Assembly: GCA_963793025.1 (NCBI GenBank) | Contig: CAWBYL010000009.1 | Location: 515,061 to 579,060 of the forward strand | Reading direction: 5' to 3' | DNA from: CAWBYL01 sp963793025 | GTDB lineage: Bacteria > Actinomycetota > Acidimicrobiia > Acidimicrobiales > Acidimicrobilacustridaceae | DNA: 64,000 bases | Part shown: positions 1 through 8,910 of the stretch, in pieces | How the letters are laid out: the number at the start of each line of letters is the position of its first letter | Numbering within the stretch: the first letter of the stretch is position 1 | The notes under the pieces: generated by a model | What the model was told of the DNA's origin: nothing | Databases searched by the model: none | The model's input: only the letters and a program-made list of their open reading frames with translations | Made by a program: the position numbers and the translations under genes

Positions 1-161
1 GGGGTCACCACCTGGCCGGTCGCGTCGATCTCCTCGGCGCCCTCGGTCTCGACGGTGCCCACCTCGACGATGGCTCCGTCGGAGACGGCGACGTCGGCGA
101 CACGCGGCACCGATCCTGTTCCGTCGACCACGGTCCCGCCGCGGATCACGATGTCGTGCAT
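1..161 (-). CDS. Amidohydrolase family protein (D-aminoacylase-like), N-terminal fragment
   Basis: Only the first 53 codons are in the window; the gene runs off the left edge. The protein begins MHDIVIRGGTVVDGTG and continues with an acidic ADVAVSDGAIVEVG segment. This is the typical opening of metal-dependent amidohydrolases of the N-acyl-D-amino-acid deacylase/dihydroorotase type, where a small beta-sandwich precedes the TIM-barrel metal centre. The metal ligands lie outside the window, so substrate cannot be assigned. ATG at 161 is chosen because the family motif starts within a few residues of it. The gene is co-directional with the downstream-numbered crotonase and CoA-transferase genes, which suggests a shared catabolic setting. 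Confidence 0.75.
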   Translation of the reverse strand, partial: MHDIVIRGGTVVDGTGSVPRVADVAVSDGAIVEVGTVETEGAEEIDATGQVVT

Positions 162-287
162 CGTTCCCCCTGTTGTCGTCACGCTCTTGCTCCCTGGTCA
201 CGTCGTTCTTCAGTGCTTCGGGGCTTCGCCCTCGGTGACGCATCACTCGCCGAGCACCTCGACGGTGCGATGAGGCCCATGACCGGG

Positions 288-1061
288 CTAGGCCTTGTTC
301 AGGAAGTTGGCGGCGCGGAGCCGGTTGGATTCCTCGGACATGGTGACGAACGGGGTGTTCTGCATCTCGGCGGCCAGCACGAGGTCCATGTGGTCGAAGA
401 CGGTCGAGTTGATGAAGCGCTTCGTCATCGACACCGCGGCGGAGGCGCATCCGGCGATGTCCTGGGCGATGCCGTACACCTCCTGGTGGAGCGTGTCCCC
501 CGGGAACACGTCGCACACGAGGCCGAGTGCCTTCGCCTCGGCCGCAGGGATCTTGCGGCTGGTGAGGAAGATCTCCTTGGCCTTGTAGGGGCCGACCATG
601 CTCGGTACGAACAGCAGGGTGCCGAGCTCAGGGGGGAAGCCGAGCTTGAGGAAGTTGGGCCAGAGGGTGGCGGACTCGGCCGCGTAGACCAGGTCGCAGG
701 CCATGGCGAGGGAGAAGCCTCCGGCGACGGCCCAACCCTCGACCATGGCGACGATCGGGGTGCTCATGGTGGTCATCGTCCTGGTGAGCGTGAGGCCTTG
801 GGTCCAGTGGCTTCGTGTCGAGTCGATCGACCGTTCGCTCGGGGAGCCACCTCCGACGTCGAGGTTCGCTCCGGAGGAGAAGTTCCCGCCGGCACCGGTG
901 AGCACGATCACCCGTACGTTCGGATCCATCTCGTACTGGCGGAACAGGTCGGTCAGCCTCGCCCACGTCTCGGGCACGAAGGAGTTGACCTTGCTCGGGC
1001 GGTTCAGGGTGACCGTGGCGACGCCGCTGTCGTCGAGCTCGGTCAGGATGTCGTCGTTCAC
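288..1061 (-). CDS. Enoyl-CoA hydratase/isomerase (crotonase) family protein
   Basis: Predicted 257 residues, the usual crotonase length. The oxyanion-hole segments are visible as TGAGGNFSSGANLD (about residues 59-72) and MVEGWAVAGGFSLAMACD. The enzyme should act on a CoA thioester in the cytosol. Aligned by eye to rat enoyl-CoA hydratase, both catalytic glutamates (GGGCE and QPE positions) are replaced, by Ser and by a non-acidic residue. A Glu instead occurs in the motif FLKLGFPPELG, the position used by Eci1/PECI-type delta3,delta2-enoyl-CoA isomerases. Isomerase activity is therefore at least as likely as hydration; this is inference. Start GTG 1061 is chosen because the longer frame upstream runs antisense-like low-quality sequence. 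The CoA-transferase gene lies 58 bp upstream. Confidence 0.85.
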   Translation of the reverse strand: MNDDILTELDDSGVATVTLNRPSKVNSFVPETWARLTDLFRQYEMDPNVRVIVLTGAGGNFSSGANLDVGGGSPSERSIDSTRSHWTQGLTLTRTMTTMSTPIVAMVEGWAVAGGFSLAMACDLVYAAESATLWPNFLKLGFPPELGTLLFVPSMVGPYKAKEIFLTSRKIPAAEAKALGLVCDVFPGDTLHQEVYGIAQDIAGCASAAVSMTKRFINSTVFDHMDLVLAAEMQNTPFVTMSEESNRLRAANFLNKA

Positions 1062-1119
1062 GTCGGCTCCGGGGGTGGGACGCAGAGGCGTGTGCCTTCG
1101 TCGTCGATGGGTAGTGGGC

Positions 1120-2370
1120 TCATGCGATGACGCCGTCGGACCGCAGATGGTCGATGGCGTCGGCCATCCCGATCTCGGCGAGGATCTCGTCGGTGTGCTC
1201 GCCCAACGCCGGGGCACCGCCAGCCAGCGACGCGGGCGTCCGCTCGAAGGCCACCGGGTGTCGCGGCAGGCGGGTCCGGCCGGCCACGGGATGATCACCT
1301 TCGACGAACATCCCAACGGCCTGGGCGTGCTCATCGCCGGGCAGGTCGGCGGGCGCCACGACCATTGCGAATGGGAGCCGGTACTCGTCGAACAGCGCGG
1401 TGGCTTCGGCCTGGGTCAGGTTGGCGGCCATGGCGTAGCACATGTCGATCATCTCGACGGTGAGCTCGGGGTGGAGGTCGCGCTGCGCTCTCGTCGCGAT
1501 GCGAGGATCCTTGATCAGGTCGACGTCGAGGGCCTCGCACATCCTCACGAAGTCGTCGTCGCTCGTCGGCACGACGATCCCCCAGCCGTCCCGGAACGTC
1601 ATCGGCTCGAGGCCGCCGACGACCCTCGAGTCTCGGGTGCCGTCGCTGTCGAGGAGCACCTCGTTGCCGGCGGAGTCCACCCACAGGAACGAGACGGCCG
1701 CGTCAGCCATCGAGAGGTGGACGTGTTGACCTCCGTCGCCGCGCTCTCGGGCGAACAGCGCGGCGGTGATCGCCTGTGAGGCGAAGAGCGAGGCGACCTT
1801 GTCAGCGACTGCCTGGCGGAGAAGCACTGGAGCGGGGCGCTCGGGGTCGGACTGGTTCATCGCCACGCCCGAGTAGGCCTGGATGGCGGTGTCGTAGGCG
1901 CTGCGATCGGCATAGGGCCCCGTGGGCCCGTAGCCGGAGATGGAGACGTATATCAGGTCGTCGTTGACCTCCCGAAGGGCGTCGTAGCCGAGCCCGAGCC
2001 GATCTATGACCCCGGTCCGGAAGTTCTCGACCACGACGTCGGCCTCTGCGGCGAGCCTGCGAACGATCTCGACCCCTGCCGGTTGGGAGAGGTCGAGGGC
2101 GATCGAGCGCTTGCCTCGGTTGCAGGTCACGAACAGGGCGCTCATCTGGTTCACCGAGACGCCGAGCCACCGGGCGATGTCACCGATGCCGGGGCGCTCG
2201 ACCTTCACCACCGACGCCCCCTGATCGGCCAGCAGGGCGACCGCGTAGGGCCCGCTCACCGCCACTGTCAGGTCGAGGATCCGGATGCCCCGCAGGGGCG
2301 CGCCCGTCGGCTCGTAGGGGCTGGAGGCGCTCATGACGGGTCGTGCACCGCAGCTGGGTCCGGCCGTCAT
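1120..2370 (-). CDS. Class III CoA-transferase (CaiB/BaiF family)
   Basis: Predicted 416 residues, normal for family III CoA-transferases, which move CoA between carboxylic acids through a covalent aspartyl intermediate. The N-terminal signature is clear: LDLTVAVSGPYAVALLADQG, then VVKVERPGIGD, then NRGKRSIALDL. The probable catalytic Asp is in RSAYDTAIQAYSG, near residue 160. The protein is cytosolic and probably activates or recycles an acyl-CoA for the neighbouring crotonase-type enzyme. ATG 2370 has no good Shine-Dalgarno; ATG 2334 (MSASSPYEP) is an equally plausible start. Which acid is used cannot be told from sequence. Confidence 0.88.
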   Translation of the reverse strand: MTAGPSCGARPVMSASSPYEPTGAPLRGIRILDLTVAVSGPYAVALLADQGASVVKVERPGIGDIARWLGVSVNQMSALFVTCNRGKRSIALDLSQPAGVEIVRRLAAEADVVVENFRTGVIDRLGLGYDALREVNDDLIYVSISGYGPTGPYADRSAYDTAIQAYSGVAMNQSDPERPAPVLLRQAVADKVASLFASQAITAALFARERGDGGQHVHLSMADAAVSFLWVDSAGNEVLLDSDGTRDSRVVGGLEPMTFRDGWGIVVPTSDDDFVRMCEALDVDLIKDPRIATRAQRDLHPELTVEMIDMCYAMAANLTQAEATALFDEYRLPFAMVVAPADLPGDEHAQAVGMFVEGDHPVAGRTRLPRHPVAFERTPASLAGGAPALGEHTDEILAEIGMADAIDHLRSDGVIA

Positions 2371-2418
2371 GGCAACGAGTCGAGGTGGAGCTGCCTCGCC
2401 GACCGAGCAGGTCTGAGC

Positions 2419-2881
2419 TCACCGGTACGTGTTCCACGGGCTGGTGCTGGCCTCGGTGAACTCGACGAACTCGATGACCTGCTCGTCCGGCCCGACGATG
2501 AAGAAGATCTTGCATCCCTCGGCGACGTTGACGGCATCGCCGTAGGCGAAGGTCAGTCCCCGGGCCTTGGCTTCTTCGTAGGCCGTGTCGGCGTCATCGA
2601 CCGCGAGGCTGAAGATGGAGAGGCCGGTGCCTGCGCTGCGCGGTGCCGTGGAGTTCCAGCTGGTGTGGTTGAACTCGATGCGGGTCCCCTTGGAGGTGCC
2701 CCCCAGCGCAGTGCGACCGGGCGCCCTCGATGCCGATGAGCGCATCGAACTCCGGCCCCTCGACGACGTCCTCCCACTCCTTCACGAAGCCGAGGACCTC
2801 CTGGTACCACTGGACCGACGTGTCGACGTCGTTCGTGGCGATGACGATGTGATCGGTAGCCCGGATTCCCTTGATGGCCAT
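2419..2881 (-). CDS. VOC (glyoxalase/bleomycin-resistance fold) protein, frameshifted
   Basis: Two partial frames join into one VOC protein of about 153 residues. The N-terminal part (from ATG 2881) begins MAIKGIRATDHIVIATNDVD and contains the typical WYQEVLGF. The C-terminal part reads GRTALGGTSKGTRIEF, then FSLAVDDADTAYEEAKARG, and ends FIVGPDEQVIEFVEF. The frames meet at a GGG run (plus-strand 2719-2721), and removing one base restores a continuous protein. The repeat beta-alpha-beta-beta-beta units and the C-terminal acidic ligand suggest a metal-dependent enzyme, but the reaction is unknown. A sequence error or a recent mutation are both possible; the intact flanks favour error. Confidence 0.75.
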
Positions 2882-2981
2882 GTCGTTGCTCGCTCCTGTG
2901 TCCGTAGCGTCGGTGCTGGTCTTTGCCGGTGCTGCTTGTCGCTGGTGCTGCCTGTCCCTGGTGCCTGCGCTCGACACCCAA

Positions 2982-3011
2982 GTCGGCAGGCGGCCGGAGC
3001 CGCCTGCCGAC
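2982..3011 (-). terminator. Strong hairpin after the binding-protein gene
   Basis: A perfect 13-bp stem (GTCGGCAGGCGGC with its complement) closes on a CGGA tetraloop, 28 bp past the stop of the ABC binding lipoprotein. It fits a transcription terminator for that gene, although no long U tract follows. The adjoining 2910-2975 stretch also holds short imperfect GGTGCTG repeats with no visible function. Confidence 0.6.
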
Positions 3012-3038
3012 TCCCCAGGGGGGCCGGGGATCGATCGG

Positions 3039-4458
3039 TCAGCCGGCGCTGGGCTCCCCGAACTGCCGGGAGATCCGATCGCTGTCGAGGGCGAGCACTG
3101 CGGCCCCCGGGATGGGCTCCTCGATCTGGAACAGGTACTTCGGATCGCAGAGCTGGTCACCATCGGTCGGTGACCAGACCGTCCAGGTCGTGCCGTCCAG
3201 CTTGAGCACGTTGCCGCACTCACTGGGCTTGTTGGCACCCGGATCGGTCGGAACGTGGAGACCGCCGCCGGTCCAGTCGTGGATCGCAGCCAGATCGCTC
3301 ATCACGCAGTCTCGAGTCAGGTCGATACCGCACGGGTCGGCCGCCGTGGCCCACAGCAGGAACGCCGAAGCGGACTGCGCACCGAGGATGCTGATGTCGC
3401 CACCATCTCCGGTCACGAGATCGACGTACTGGGCCGTGGCGGAACCCGGCGCCGGGTCGTCGAGCGGGATGAACGAGTTCCGGAGGAAGAGGTCGTCGGC
3501 GTTCCCGGACGTGTTCCATGCCGCGAACGACGAGGAGTAGAAAACCGGCTCGGCGAACCAGATGCCGGTGTAGTCGAGCTGCTGAGCGGCATCCAGGACG
3601 TTCTCGAAGTTCGCCTCGGCACCGTTGAAGTACACGGCCTCGGCGCCGCAATCCTTCAGGCGTTGGATGAACGGCTTCCAGTCGGACTCGCCCGCGATCG
3701 AGTAGAGCTGGTCGCAGGGAAGGAACTCGAAGCCTGCGGACGGATAGGACGCCTTGATCTTGTCGCCAGCGTCGATCGAGGCGGGGACGCCGTTCGGCAC
3801 GATCACCGCCGCCTTCTTGACCTGGTCGGGGAATGCCTCGGCCATCGGCCCAGGCGGCCTGGGTGGTCTGGTAGTCGATGGGGAGTGGCACCGGTTGGTG
3901 CATGAGCGTGCCCATCGAGAACACTCCCGACCCGGCATAGCCCGGCACTGCCGGGAGACCGCAGCCGAGTCTCGTCTCCTCGGCAGTGTTGTCGAGGCCG
4001 AAGCCCTCGCCGACGAGCATGAAGACCTTCTGGCAGGCCTCGGTCATGACGAGGTTGGCGTCGGTGATCTTTGCGTCGTAGTACTCGCCGATGATCGTTC
4101 GGCCGTTGATGCCGCCTTGGTCGTTGCACCAGGAGATGAGTGCCTTGACGGCGTCGGACATCTCGTGGTTGAAGCCAGGTGCCGCCTGGTAGCCGGCGTC
4201 GTCGCCGTACCCGATGGTGACCGAATCGGCGGTGACGCCTTGGTCCCCCGTCGCCTCGTTGGCCCCCTCCGCCGGGCCGCACGGGGTCTCTAACGTGCCG
4301 AACCCTTCGGCCGTGTCCGTTGTCGAGGACGACGCAGTCGAATCGGTCTGGGCGTTGTCCGCCCGTCCGCTGGAACAGGCCGCTGCGAGTGCGGCGACGA
4401 CGAGGCACAGCACGATGCACCGTCTCCTCCACGAGGTCCTGTACGTCGTCCTGCTCAC
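3039..4458 (-). CDS. ABC transporter substrate-binding lipoprotein (branched-chain amino acid type), frameshifted
   Basis: About 472 residues if one base is removed. The N-terminus is a lipoprotein signal: basic TSWRRR, a hydrophobic stretch, then lipobox LAAAC, followed by a Ser/Thr/Asp linker. The mature part resembles periplasmic binding proteins of the LivJ/leucine-binding type: SVTIGYGDDAGYQ, then WCNDQGGINGRTI, which recalls the usual N-GGI-GR motif, and KKAAVIVPNG. The frame breaks near 3844-3851 (AAWA joined to MAEAFPDQ). GTG 4458 is chosen because a GGGAG ribosome site sits 6 nt upstream and the signal peptide begins directly after it. No permease or ATPase genes are next to it, so the transporter partners are elsewhere or outside the window. 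Confidence 0.82.
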
Positions 4459-4810
4459 TGTGAACTCCCATGGACTCGGTGGTCGAGAGGCCCCGGCATG
4501 CGTCGTCGTCGACACGCTCGAGAGGACCCTCTTCCGCGACCCCCGCCGCAGAACTGCTACCGTATCATATAGTTCGATATTGCACCAGTGCCCCGGCACC
4601 TCCTTCCAGGCTCTCCCCGTCGTGCTGCCCGGCTCAGCGCGGCGTCTCACACCGTGCTCGACGGCGACGACGTCGGGCCGAGAGCATGCGGGGGCCGCGG
4701 CGGCGGATGCGCCAAGATCTTCGGGTGCCGCAGCTCGTGAGAGCAGCGCCCGAAACCCGACAGGATCAAGCCCCCGAACCGGCGACCAGCACTCCCAGAT
4801 CGGACCCCCC
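4459..4810. other. 352-bp divergent intergenic region
   Basis: This gap separates the leftward binding-protein gene from the rightward MarR gene. No convincing coding frame was seen. Its only AT-rich island is at 4556-4582 and holds the candidate operator/promoter listed separately. The rest is GC-rich and featureless to my eye. Confidence 0.5.
4558..4586. promoter_or_regulatory. Candidate MarR operator / promoter (ATACGGTA-type motif)
   Basis: An AT-rich island in the divergent region reads CCGTATCATATAGTTCGATA, with TATC and GATA forming an imperfect dyad. On the minus strand it contains GATACGGTA. Closely similar cores occur at 6412-6434 (GATACGGCA) and 8911-8937 (CATACGGTA), each also in a promoter region. 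A binding site for the adjacent MarR regulator is inferred from position; there is no direct evidence. Confidence 0.4.
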
Positions 4811-5386
4811 ATGGCGAACCAGAGCCAGCGAGCCCGCTCGGCGAACCACGTCGCCGTGACCACAGAGAACCAGGATCGCTTTCGGACCCGGGTCGAGGAG
4901 ATCGCGACCCCGCACGAGGCGTCGCTCCTGACGCTGTTCATCTACGTCGAGGGCGCCGGTCGCCACACCGACGCCCTCATGAACCGCGTGGTGCAGAAGT
5001 GGGAGCTCGACAGCGCACAGATGAGCGTCCTCTTCGCCCTGTGGTGTGCGCCGGCCCCGCATCGTCAGTCGCCCACCGTGCTCTACCGTCAGCTCACCCA
5101 GAGTCCGAGCGGGATCAGCCACACCCTGCGCCGGCTCACTGCGGCCGGTCTCACACGAAGGATCCGGGATCCTCTCGATGCGCGCTCGTGGCACGTCGAG
5201 CTCACCCCGGCAGGGGTAGAGGTGGCGCGATCAGCGACCGACGAGCTGATGGCGACCCTCGTCGACGTGTTCGACGGCCTGACGAAGGCTCAGATCGACC
5301 GCCTCGCCGACGCCCAGCGCACCATCATCGAGGTGCTCGCCGCCTCCGACCTCGCCTACCCCGCCTCGTCACGACGGCGGTCGTGA
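4811..5386 (+). CDS. MarR-family transcriptional regulator
   Basis: Predicted 191 residues. A winged-helix domain is visible in the C-terminal two thirds: a recognition region with TQSPSGISHTLRRLTAAGLTRR, followed by the MarR wing signature RDPLDARSWHVELTPAG. The long N-terminal helix region ALMNRVVQKWELDSAQMSVLF fits the dimerisation part. MarR proteins usually repress divergent or neighbouring catabolic or efflux genes and release DNA on binding a small aromatic or lipid ligand. The divergent binding-lipoprotein gene and the repeated AT-rich motif make a local regulon plausible. ATG 4811 is chosen as the first start giving a compact MarR protein, although no strong ribosome site precedes it. 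Confidence 0.85.
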   Translation: MANQSQRARSANHVAVTTENQDRFRTRVEEIATPHEASLLTLFIYVEGAGRHTDALMNRVVQKWELDSAQMSVLFALWCAPAPHRQSPTVLYRQLTQSPSGISHTLRRLTAAGLTRRIRDPLDARSWHVELTPAGVEVARSATDELMATLVDVFDGLTKAQIDRLADAQRTIIEVLAASDLAYPASSRRRS

Positions 5387-5455
5387 ACACCGGCGGCCCT
5401 ACCTGACCAGGCGTCCTGAGCCGCTCCACCGCCGCCGGGGAGTGGGTCATGGAGG

Positions 5456-6307
5456 CTACGACGCAGCTACGAGCCCGAGCTGCGTGCAGAGCTCCTGGGC
5501 GATGACGCGTTGGCCAGCGAGCTCGACTGCGTCGGGTGAGTACGCCAACCAGGCGATCACGGCGCCAGGCACGTCGGGCTCGACCCAGGGAATCCGATCA
5601 CCGAAGAACTCGACCATCCCGCGAGCTCGCATGACCTCGGTCATGACCAGTCCCGGATCGAGGTTGTACGCCCGGATGCCTCGGGGTTCGAACTCCCCGT
5701 GGATCACGCCCGCCATCCGGTCGAGGGCACCCTTCACAGACGCATGCCCCAAGCCCCAGCCTGCCTGATCGGCCGGACCGGACGGATCGACGTGGGCGAC
5801 TGGAGACGTGAGGTTGACCACGACGCCGCCACCCTTCTCGATCATCCTGGGCAGCAGCATCTGGGTCATCAACATCGGGTTGACGAAGCTGGCCACCAGG
5901 ATGCGCTCCGCCACCTCGGGAGTGAGGTCGAGGAACAGGTCGAGCAGGCCTGGGCTCTCGTAGGCGGCGTTGTTGACGAGGACGTCAGCGCCACCGAGCG
6001 CCAGGACCTCCTCTGAGGCACCGATGACCGATTCCCGGTTCAGGAGGTCCATCTGGATCGGGATCGCCCGACGACCCAACGCCGAGATTTCCGATGCCGT
6101 CCGCTCGAGGCTTCCGGGCACCACCAGCGGCGTACCGACGTCTCCCACGCTCACGGGGTCGGCCCGGCCCTCCCCCTCCTTGACGGTTCGAGCCGTGATC
6201 GCCACGTCGTATCCGGCCTCGGCCAGCGCCAGTGCCGCGCATCGACCGATCCCCCGGCTCGCTCCAGTGACGAGCGCAAGGCCACGAGACTCTGTTGCTG
6301 CATCCAT
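5456..6307 (-). CDS. Short-chain dehydrogenase/reductase with atypical active site
   Basis: Predicted 283 residues. The nucleotide-binding motif TGASRGIG (residues 14-21) and the NNAA motif (112-115) identify an SDR that binds NAD(P). The normal Tyr-x-x-x-Lys pair appears as His188-Ala-Ser-Val-Lys192, so the catalytic tyrosine is missing. Ser168 is a candidate for the SDR serine. The C-terminus carries a normal substrate-loop region. It may be a non-redox or altered SDR. ATG 6307 is preferred because GAGGGG lies about 7 nt upstream. It is transcribed away from the ATACGGCA-type site at 6412-6434. Confidence 0.82.
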   Translation of the reverse strand: MDAATESRGLALVTGASRGIGRCAALALAEAGYDVAITARTVKEGEGRADPVSVGDVGTPLVVPGSLERTASEISALGRRAIPIQMDLLNRESVIGASEEVLALGGADVLVNNAAYESPGLLDLFLDLTPEVAERILVASFVNPMLMTQMLLPRMIEKGGGVVVNLTSPVAHVDPSGPADQAGWGLGHASVKGALDRMAGVIHGEFEPRGIRAYNLDPGLVMTEVMRARGMVEFFGDRIPWVEPDVPGAVIAWLAYSPDAVELAGQRVIAQELCTQLGLVAAS

Positions 6308-6411
6308 CTGCACACCCCTCGGTTCACATGCCGGCACCGGCTGCGGACCGCTCGCGGTTCGACGATCCCCGAGGTCGGTCGACCGACGACGGCCCCCCAT
6401 TGTTGCGATCT

Positions 6412-6434
6412 CACATTGTTCGATACGGCACTAC
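6412..6434. promoter_or_regulatory. Candidate operator, ATACGGCA-type motif
   Basis: CACATTGTTCGATACGGCAC lies about 100 bp upstream of the SDR start, in the gap before the F420-type oxidoreductase stop. It shares GATACGG(T/C)A with the site at 4558-4586 and an ATACGG core with 8911-8937. Function is inferred only from recurrence in promoter regions. Confidence 0.35.
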
Positions 6435-6488
6435 TTGTCAAGGTCGTATGCATCGAGCCGCCCCGTGATCACCGGTGTGGGAAGGCGG

Positions 6489-7433
6489 TCAGCTACCGGT
6501 CGCGGACCGGAAGGTCTCGACCAGCTGGTCGAGATACGCCCGCCTCGGGATCGTCCCCTCGGGAAGCGCGGTCGCGACCCTGACGTCGGTCACCCCTGCC
6601 TCCACGAGCGGTCGGATGGCCGCGGACGTTGCCTCCCCATCGAGGTTCCACGCGTCGTCCACCGACGCACGGGCGTTGCCCTGCACCTGGAGCGCCGAGG
6701 GGTCGCCGCCCTCGTCGACGATGAGGTGGCGCATCTGCTGGATGCCCGATGCGGGATCCGCCGCGGCCGGACCCCAGGGGATCCAGCCGGTGCCGAAACG
6801 GACGAGGCGACGGGCCACGGCGCGGTTGGCGGTGCCGCTGACCCAGATGGGCACGCCGTCGGCCTGGAGCGGCTTGGGCATCTGATGGATGTCATCGAAC
6901 GCAAGGGTGTCCGATCGGTACGAGGCGCTCTGCTCGGTCCACAGAGTGCGGCAGACGGCGAGGGTCTCGTCGAGGATTCGACCCCGGTCGGAGAAGTCGA
7001 GACCGACCACGTCGTATTCGTCCTTCTGCCATCCGACACCGACGCCGAGATCCAGCCGCCCGCCGGAGATGACGTCGAGGGTGGCGGCGGTCTTGGCGAG
7101 CACGGCGGGTCGGCGCAGCGCGGCGAGCAGGATGGCGGTGCCGAGCCGGATGCGATCGGTGGTCGCGGCGATCGCGGTCAGGACCGTGAGCGGCTCGAGC
7201 CAGGTCCCGTCAGGACTGGTCGGTTGACGACCGCCGACGGTGCCCCCCACCTTGGGGTCGGCGTAGGCCTCATCGGGTGAGGGGCCGAAGGCGATGTGGT
7301 CCGACACCACGAGGCGGTCCACGCCGGCGGCGTCGAGGTCACGGGCCACCTCCAGCATGGCGGCGATGTCGACGTGGCCTTCGGCGAACGTCCTGATCTG
7401 CATGGAGATCTGGGGGGTGGGCAGGTCGGTCAC
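6489..7433 (-). CDS. LLM-class F420-dependent oxidoreductase
   Basis: Predicted 314 residues, typical for the luciferase-like monooxygenase superfamily, a TIM barrel binding coenzyme F420 or FMN. Visible family features are GVDRLVVSDHIAFG, the TDRIRLGTAILLAALRRPAVLAK segment, and the GRLDLGVGVGW motif. Such enzymes in actinobacteria oxidise or reduce alcohols, enoyl groups or xenobiotics with F420. GTG 7433 is chosen because AAGGAG is 9 nt upstream. It follows an SDR and a SnoaL-like gene on the same strand, so the three could be one transcript. The substrate is unknown. Confidence 0.87.
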   Translation of the reverse strand: MTDLPTPQISMQIRTFAEGHVDIAAMLEVARDLDAAGVDRLVVSDHIAFGPSPDEAYADPKVGGTVGGRQPTSPDGTWLEPLTVLTAIAATTDRIRLGTAILLAALRRPAVLAKTAATLDVISGGRLDLGVGVGWQKDEYDVVGLDFSDRGRILDETLAVCRTLWTEQSASYRSDTLAFDDIHQMPKPLQADGVPIWVSGTANRAVARRLVRFGTGWIPWGPAAADPASGIQQMRHLIVDEGGDPSALQVQGNARASVDDAWNLDGEATSAAIRPLVEAGVTDVRVATALPEGTIPRRAYLDQLVETFRSATGS

Positions 7434-7488
7434 GGTTTCGTGCTCCTTCGATGTCGGATCTGACGACGGCGGGCGAGGGCGCACCGCC

Positions 7489-8331
7489 TCACAGCGGGTG
7501 CTGCCCGGCCGTCACGGGGACCTCCACACCGGTCACGCCCCGGCCCCGCTCCGAGCAGAGGAACAGCACCGCCTCGGCGATGTCCTCGGGGTCGACGTGG
7601 CGACGCAGCGCAGCGGTCCGGGCCATCCGCGCCGACACGGTGTCGGCCGACTCTCCGGTGCGGCCGGCCACCAGCTCGAACATCTCGTCGAGCGGACCAC
7701 CGGTGATGTAGCCCGGCGTCACCACGTTCACCCTGGTGCCCTGAGGTCCGAGCTCCTTCGCCATCGTCTTCGAGGCGGTCACGGCGGCGGACTTGGTGGC
7801 GGTGTAGGCGGCATGCCGGGCCGGGATCGAGTGCGTGCTGAAGCTGCTGACGTGCACGATCGACCCGCCCCCGCGGCTCGCCATCGAGCGAGCGGCGCAG
7901 CGGCTGACCTCCATGGTGCCGACCACGTTCACCTCGAAGGCCTGGCGCCACACAGCCCAGTCGGCGTCGTCGATGGCGATCTGCCCACCGCCCGCGGTGG
8001 CCACGGTCACCAGGGCGTCGACGCCACCAAGTCGTTCGACGGCCTGCTCGACCAGGTTCGCGAGGGAGTCGGGATCGGCGAGGTCGGACACGATCGGCTC
8101 CAGGCGGCGCCCGGTCTGCGCCGCGATCTCCGCGGCGAGATCCGCCAGTGGCTCGCCGCGTCGAGCCGACACCACCACGTCGGCGCCGTCTCGAGCGAAC
8201 GCCAGAGCGCAGGCCCGCCCCACCCCCGGGCCCGCTCCGACCACCATCGCCACCTTGCCGCTCAGGTCCCGTCGACCCCGCTCGTCGGTCCTGTGATCTC
8301 GTCTCCCCGTGGATGGGTCCGACTCGCTCAC
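7489..8331 (-). CDS. Short-chain dehydrogenase/reductase
   Basis: Predicted 280 residues. The cofactor loop is VGAGPGVGRA and the catalytic set is intact: Ser in HVSSFST and Tyr-x-x-x-Lys in AAYTATKSA. The NNAG motif is modified to VTVATAGGG. The C-terminus has LCSERGRGVTGVEVPVTAG, as in 3-ketoacyl-reductase-like SDRs that use NAD(P)H. GTG 8331 overlaps the TGA of the SnoaL-like gene by 4 nt (GTGA), so the two are probably translationally coupled. A role in oxidising a hydroxylated intermediate is inferred from the catabolic setting. Confidence 0.87.
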   Translation of the reverse strand: MSESDPSTGRRDHRTDERGRRDLSGKVAMVVGAGPGVGRACALAFARDGADVVVSARRGEPLADLAAEIAAQTGRRLEPIVSDLADPDSLANLVEQAVERLGGVDALVTVATAGGGQIAIDDADWAVWRQAFEVNVVGTMEVSRCAARSMASRGGGSIVHVSSFSTHSIPARHAAYTATKSAAVTASKTMAKELGPQGTRVNVVTPGYITGGPLDEMFELVAGRTGESADTVSARMARTAALRRHVDPEDIAEAVLFLCSERGRGVTGVEVPVTAGQHPL

Positions 8332-8789
8332 GGTCCGACGACAGGTCGGTCCTCGGCGAACAGAATGTGGTTGTCCCGCCGTACGAAGCGCCAACCATCG
8401 GCGGTACGGCGGTACTCGTCGAGGTAGCGGATGGCCATCACGTAGTCGAGCTTGCCGGTGCCATCGTCGGCGTCGTGGACGTGATGGGCCAGGCAGTAGG
8501 TCTCACCGCTGGCGGTGTCGCCGTCGAGCTCGACGTAGTGGTTGGCCACCACGTGCAGCGTCACGTCGTAGACCGACAGGCCGCCGAACGCGGTCGCGAT
8601 GTCCTTCGGGCCGGTGCGTACCCGAAGCGGTTCATCGCTACCCCGGTCGAACCCCCGCAGCACCCCGTCCGGAGCGAAGCAGGCGCCCGCAGCCGGACCA
8701 TCGACTCGGTCCGCCGCCCGGGCGTAGTCGTCCACCAGCCGTCGAATGGCCAGCTGGTCGGCCAGCTCGTCCAGATCCAGATCCCCCAT
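8328..8789 (-). CDS. SnoaL-like / NTF2-fold protein
   Basis: Predicted 153 residues. The N-terminal helix LADQLAIRRLVDDYARAAD, the FAPDGVLRGFDRG turn and the final YRRTADGWRFVRRDN strands match the SnoaL_4 class of the cone-shaped alpha+beta NTF2 fold. Members include ring hydroxylase small-subunit-like proteins, isomerases and dehydratases, and the fold is often used for small-molecule binding. The predicted reaction is unknown. It is translationally coupled to the downstream SDR by a GTGA overlap. ATG 8789 is the start giving a normal-length SnoaL domain; no clear ribosome site is present. Confidence 0.78.
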   Translation of the reverse strand: MGDLDLDELADQLAIRRLVDDYARAADRVDGPAAGACFAPDGVLRGFDRGSDEPLRVRTGPKDIATAFGGLSVYDVTLHVVANHYVELDGDTASGETYCLAHHVHDADDGTGKLDYVMAIRYLDEYRRTADGWRFVRRDNHILFAEDRPVVGP

Positions 8790-8910
8790 CAGCTGACCGA
8801 GCCGGCGTCTGCGTCGAGAGTGGCCTTCCAACCGATCATCTGTGCTCCTCACGCCGAGGTCCGTCACGCAGCGAGGTGACGCAGCGAGACCTCGTTCGCC
8901 AACTTGTTTC

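Noticed and set aside
156..1130. A plus-strand frame opposite the crotonase gene
   Set aside because: It is a shadow of the crotonase; the protein is Gly/Val/His-rich with no domain.
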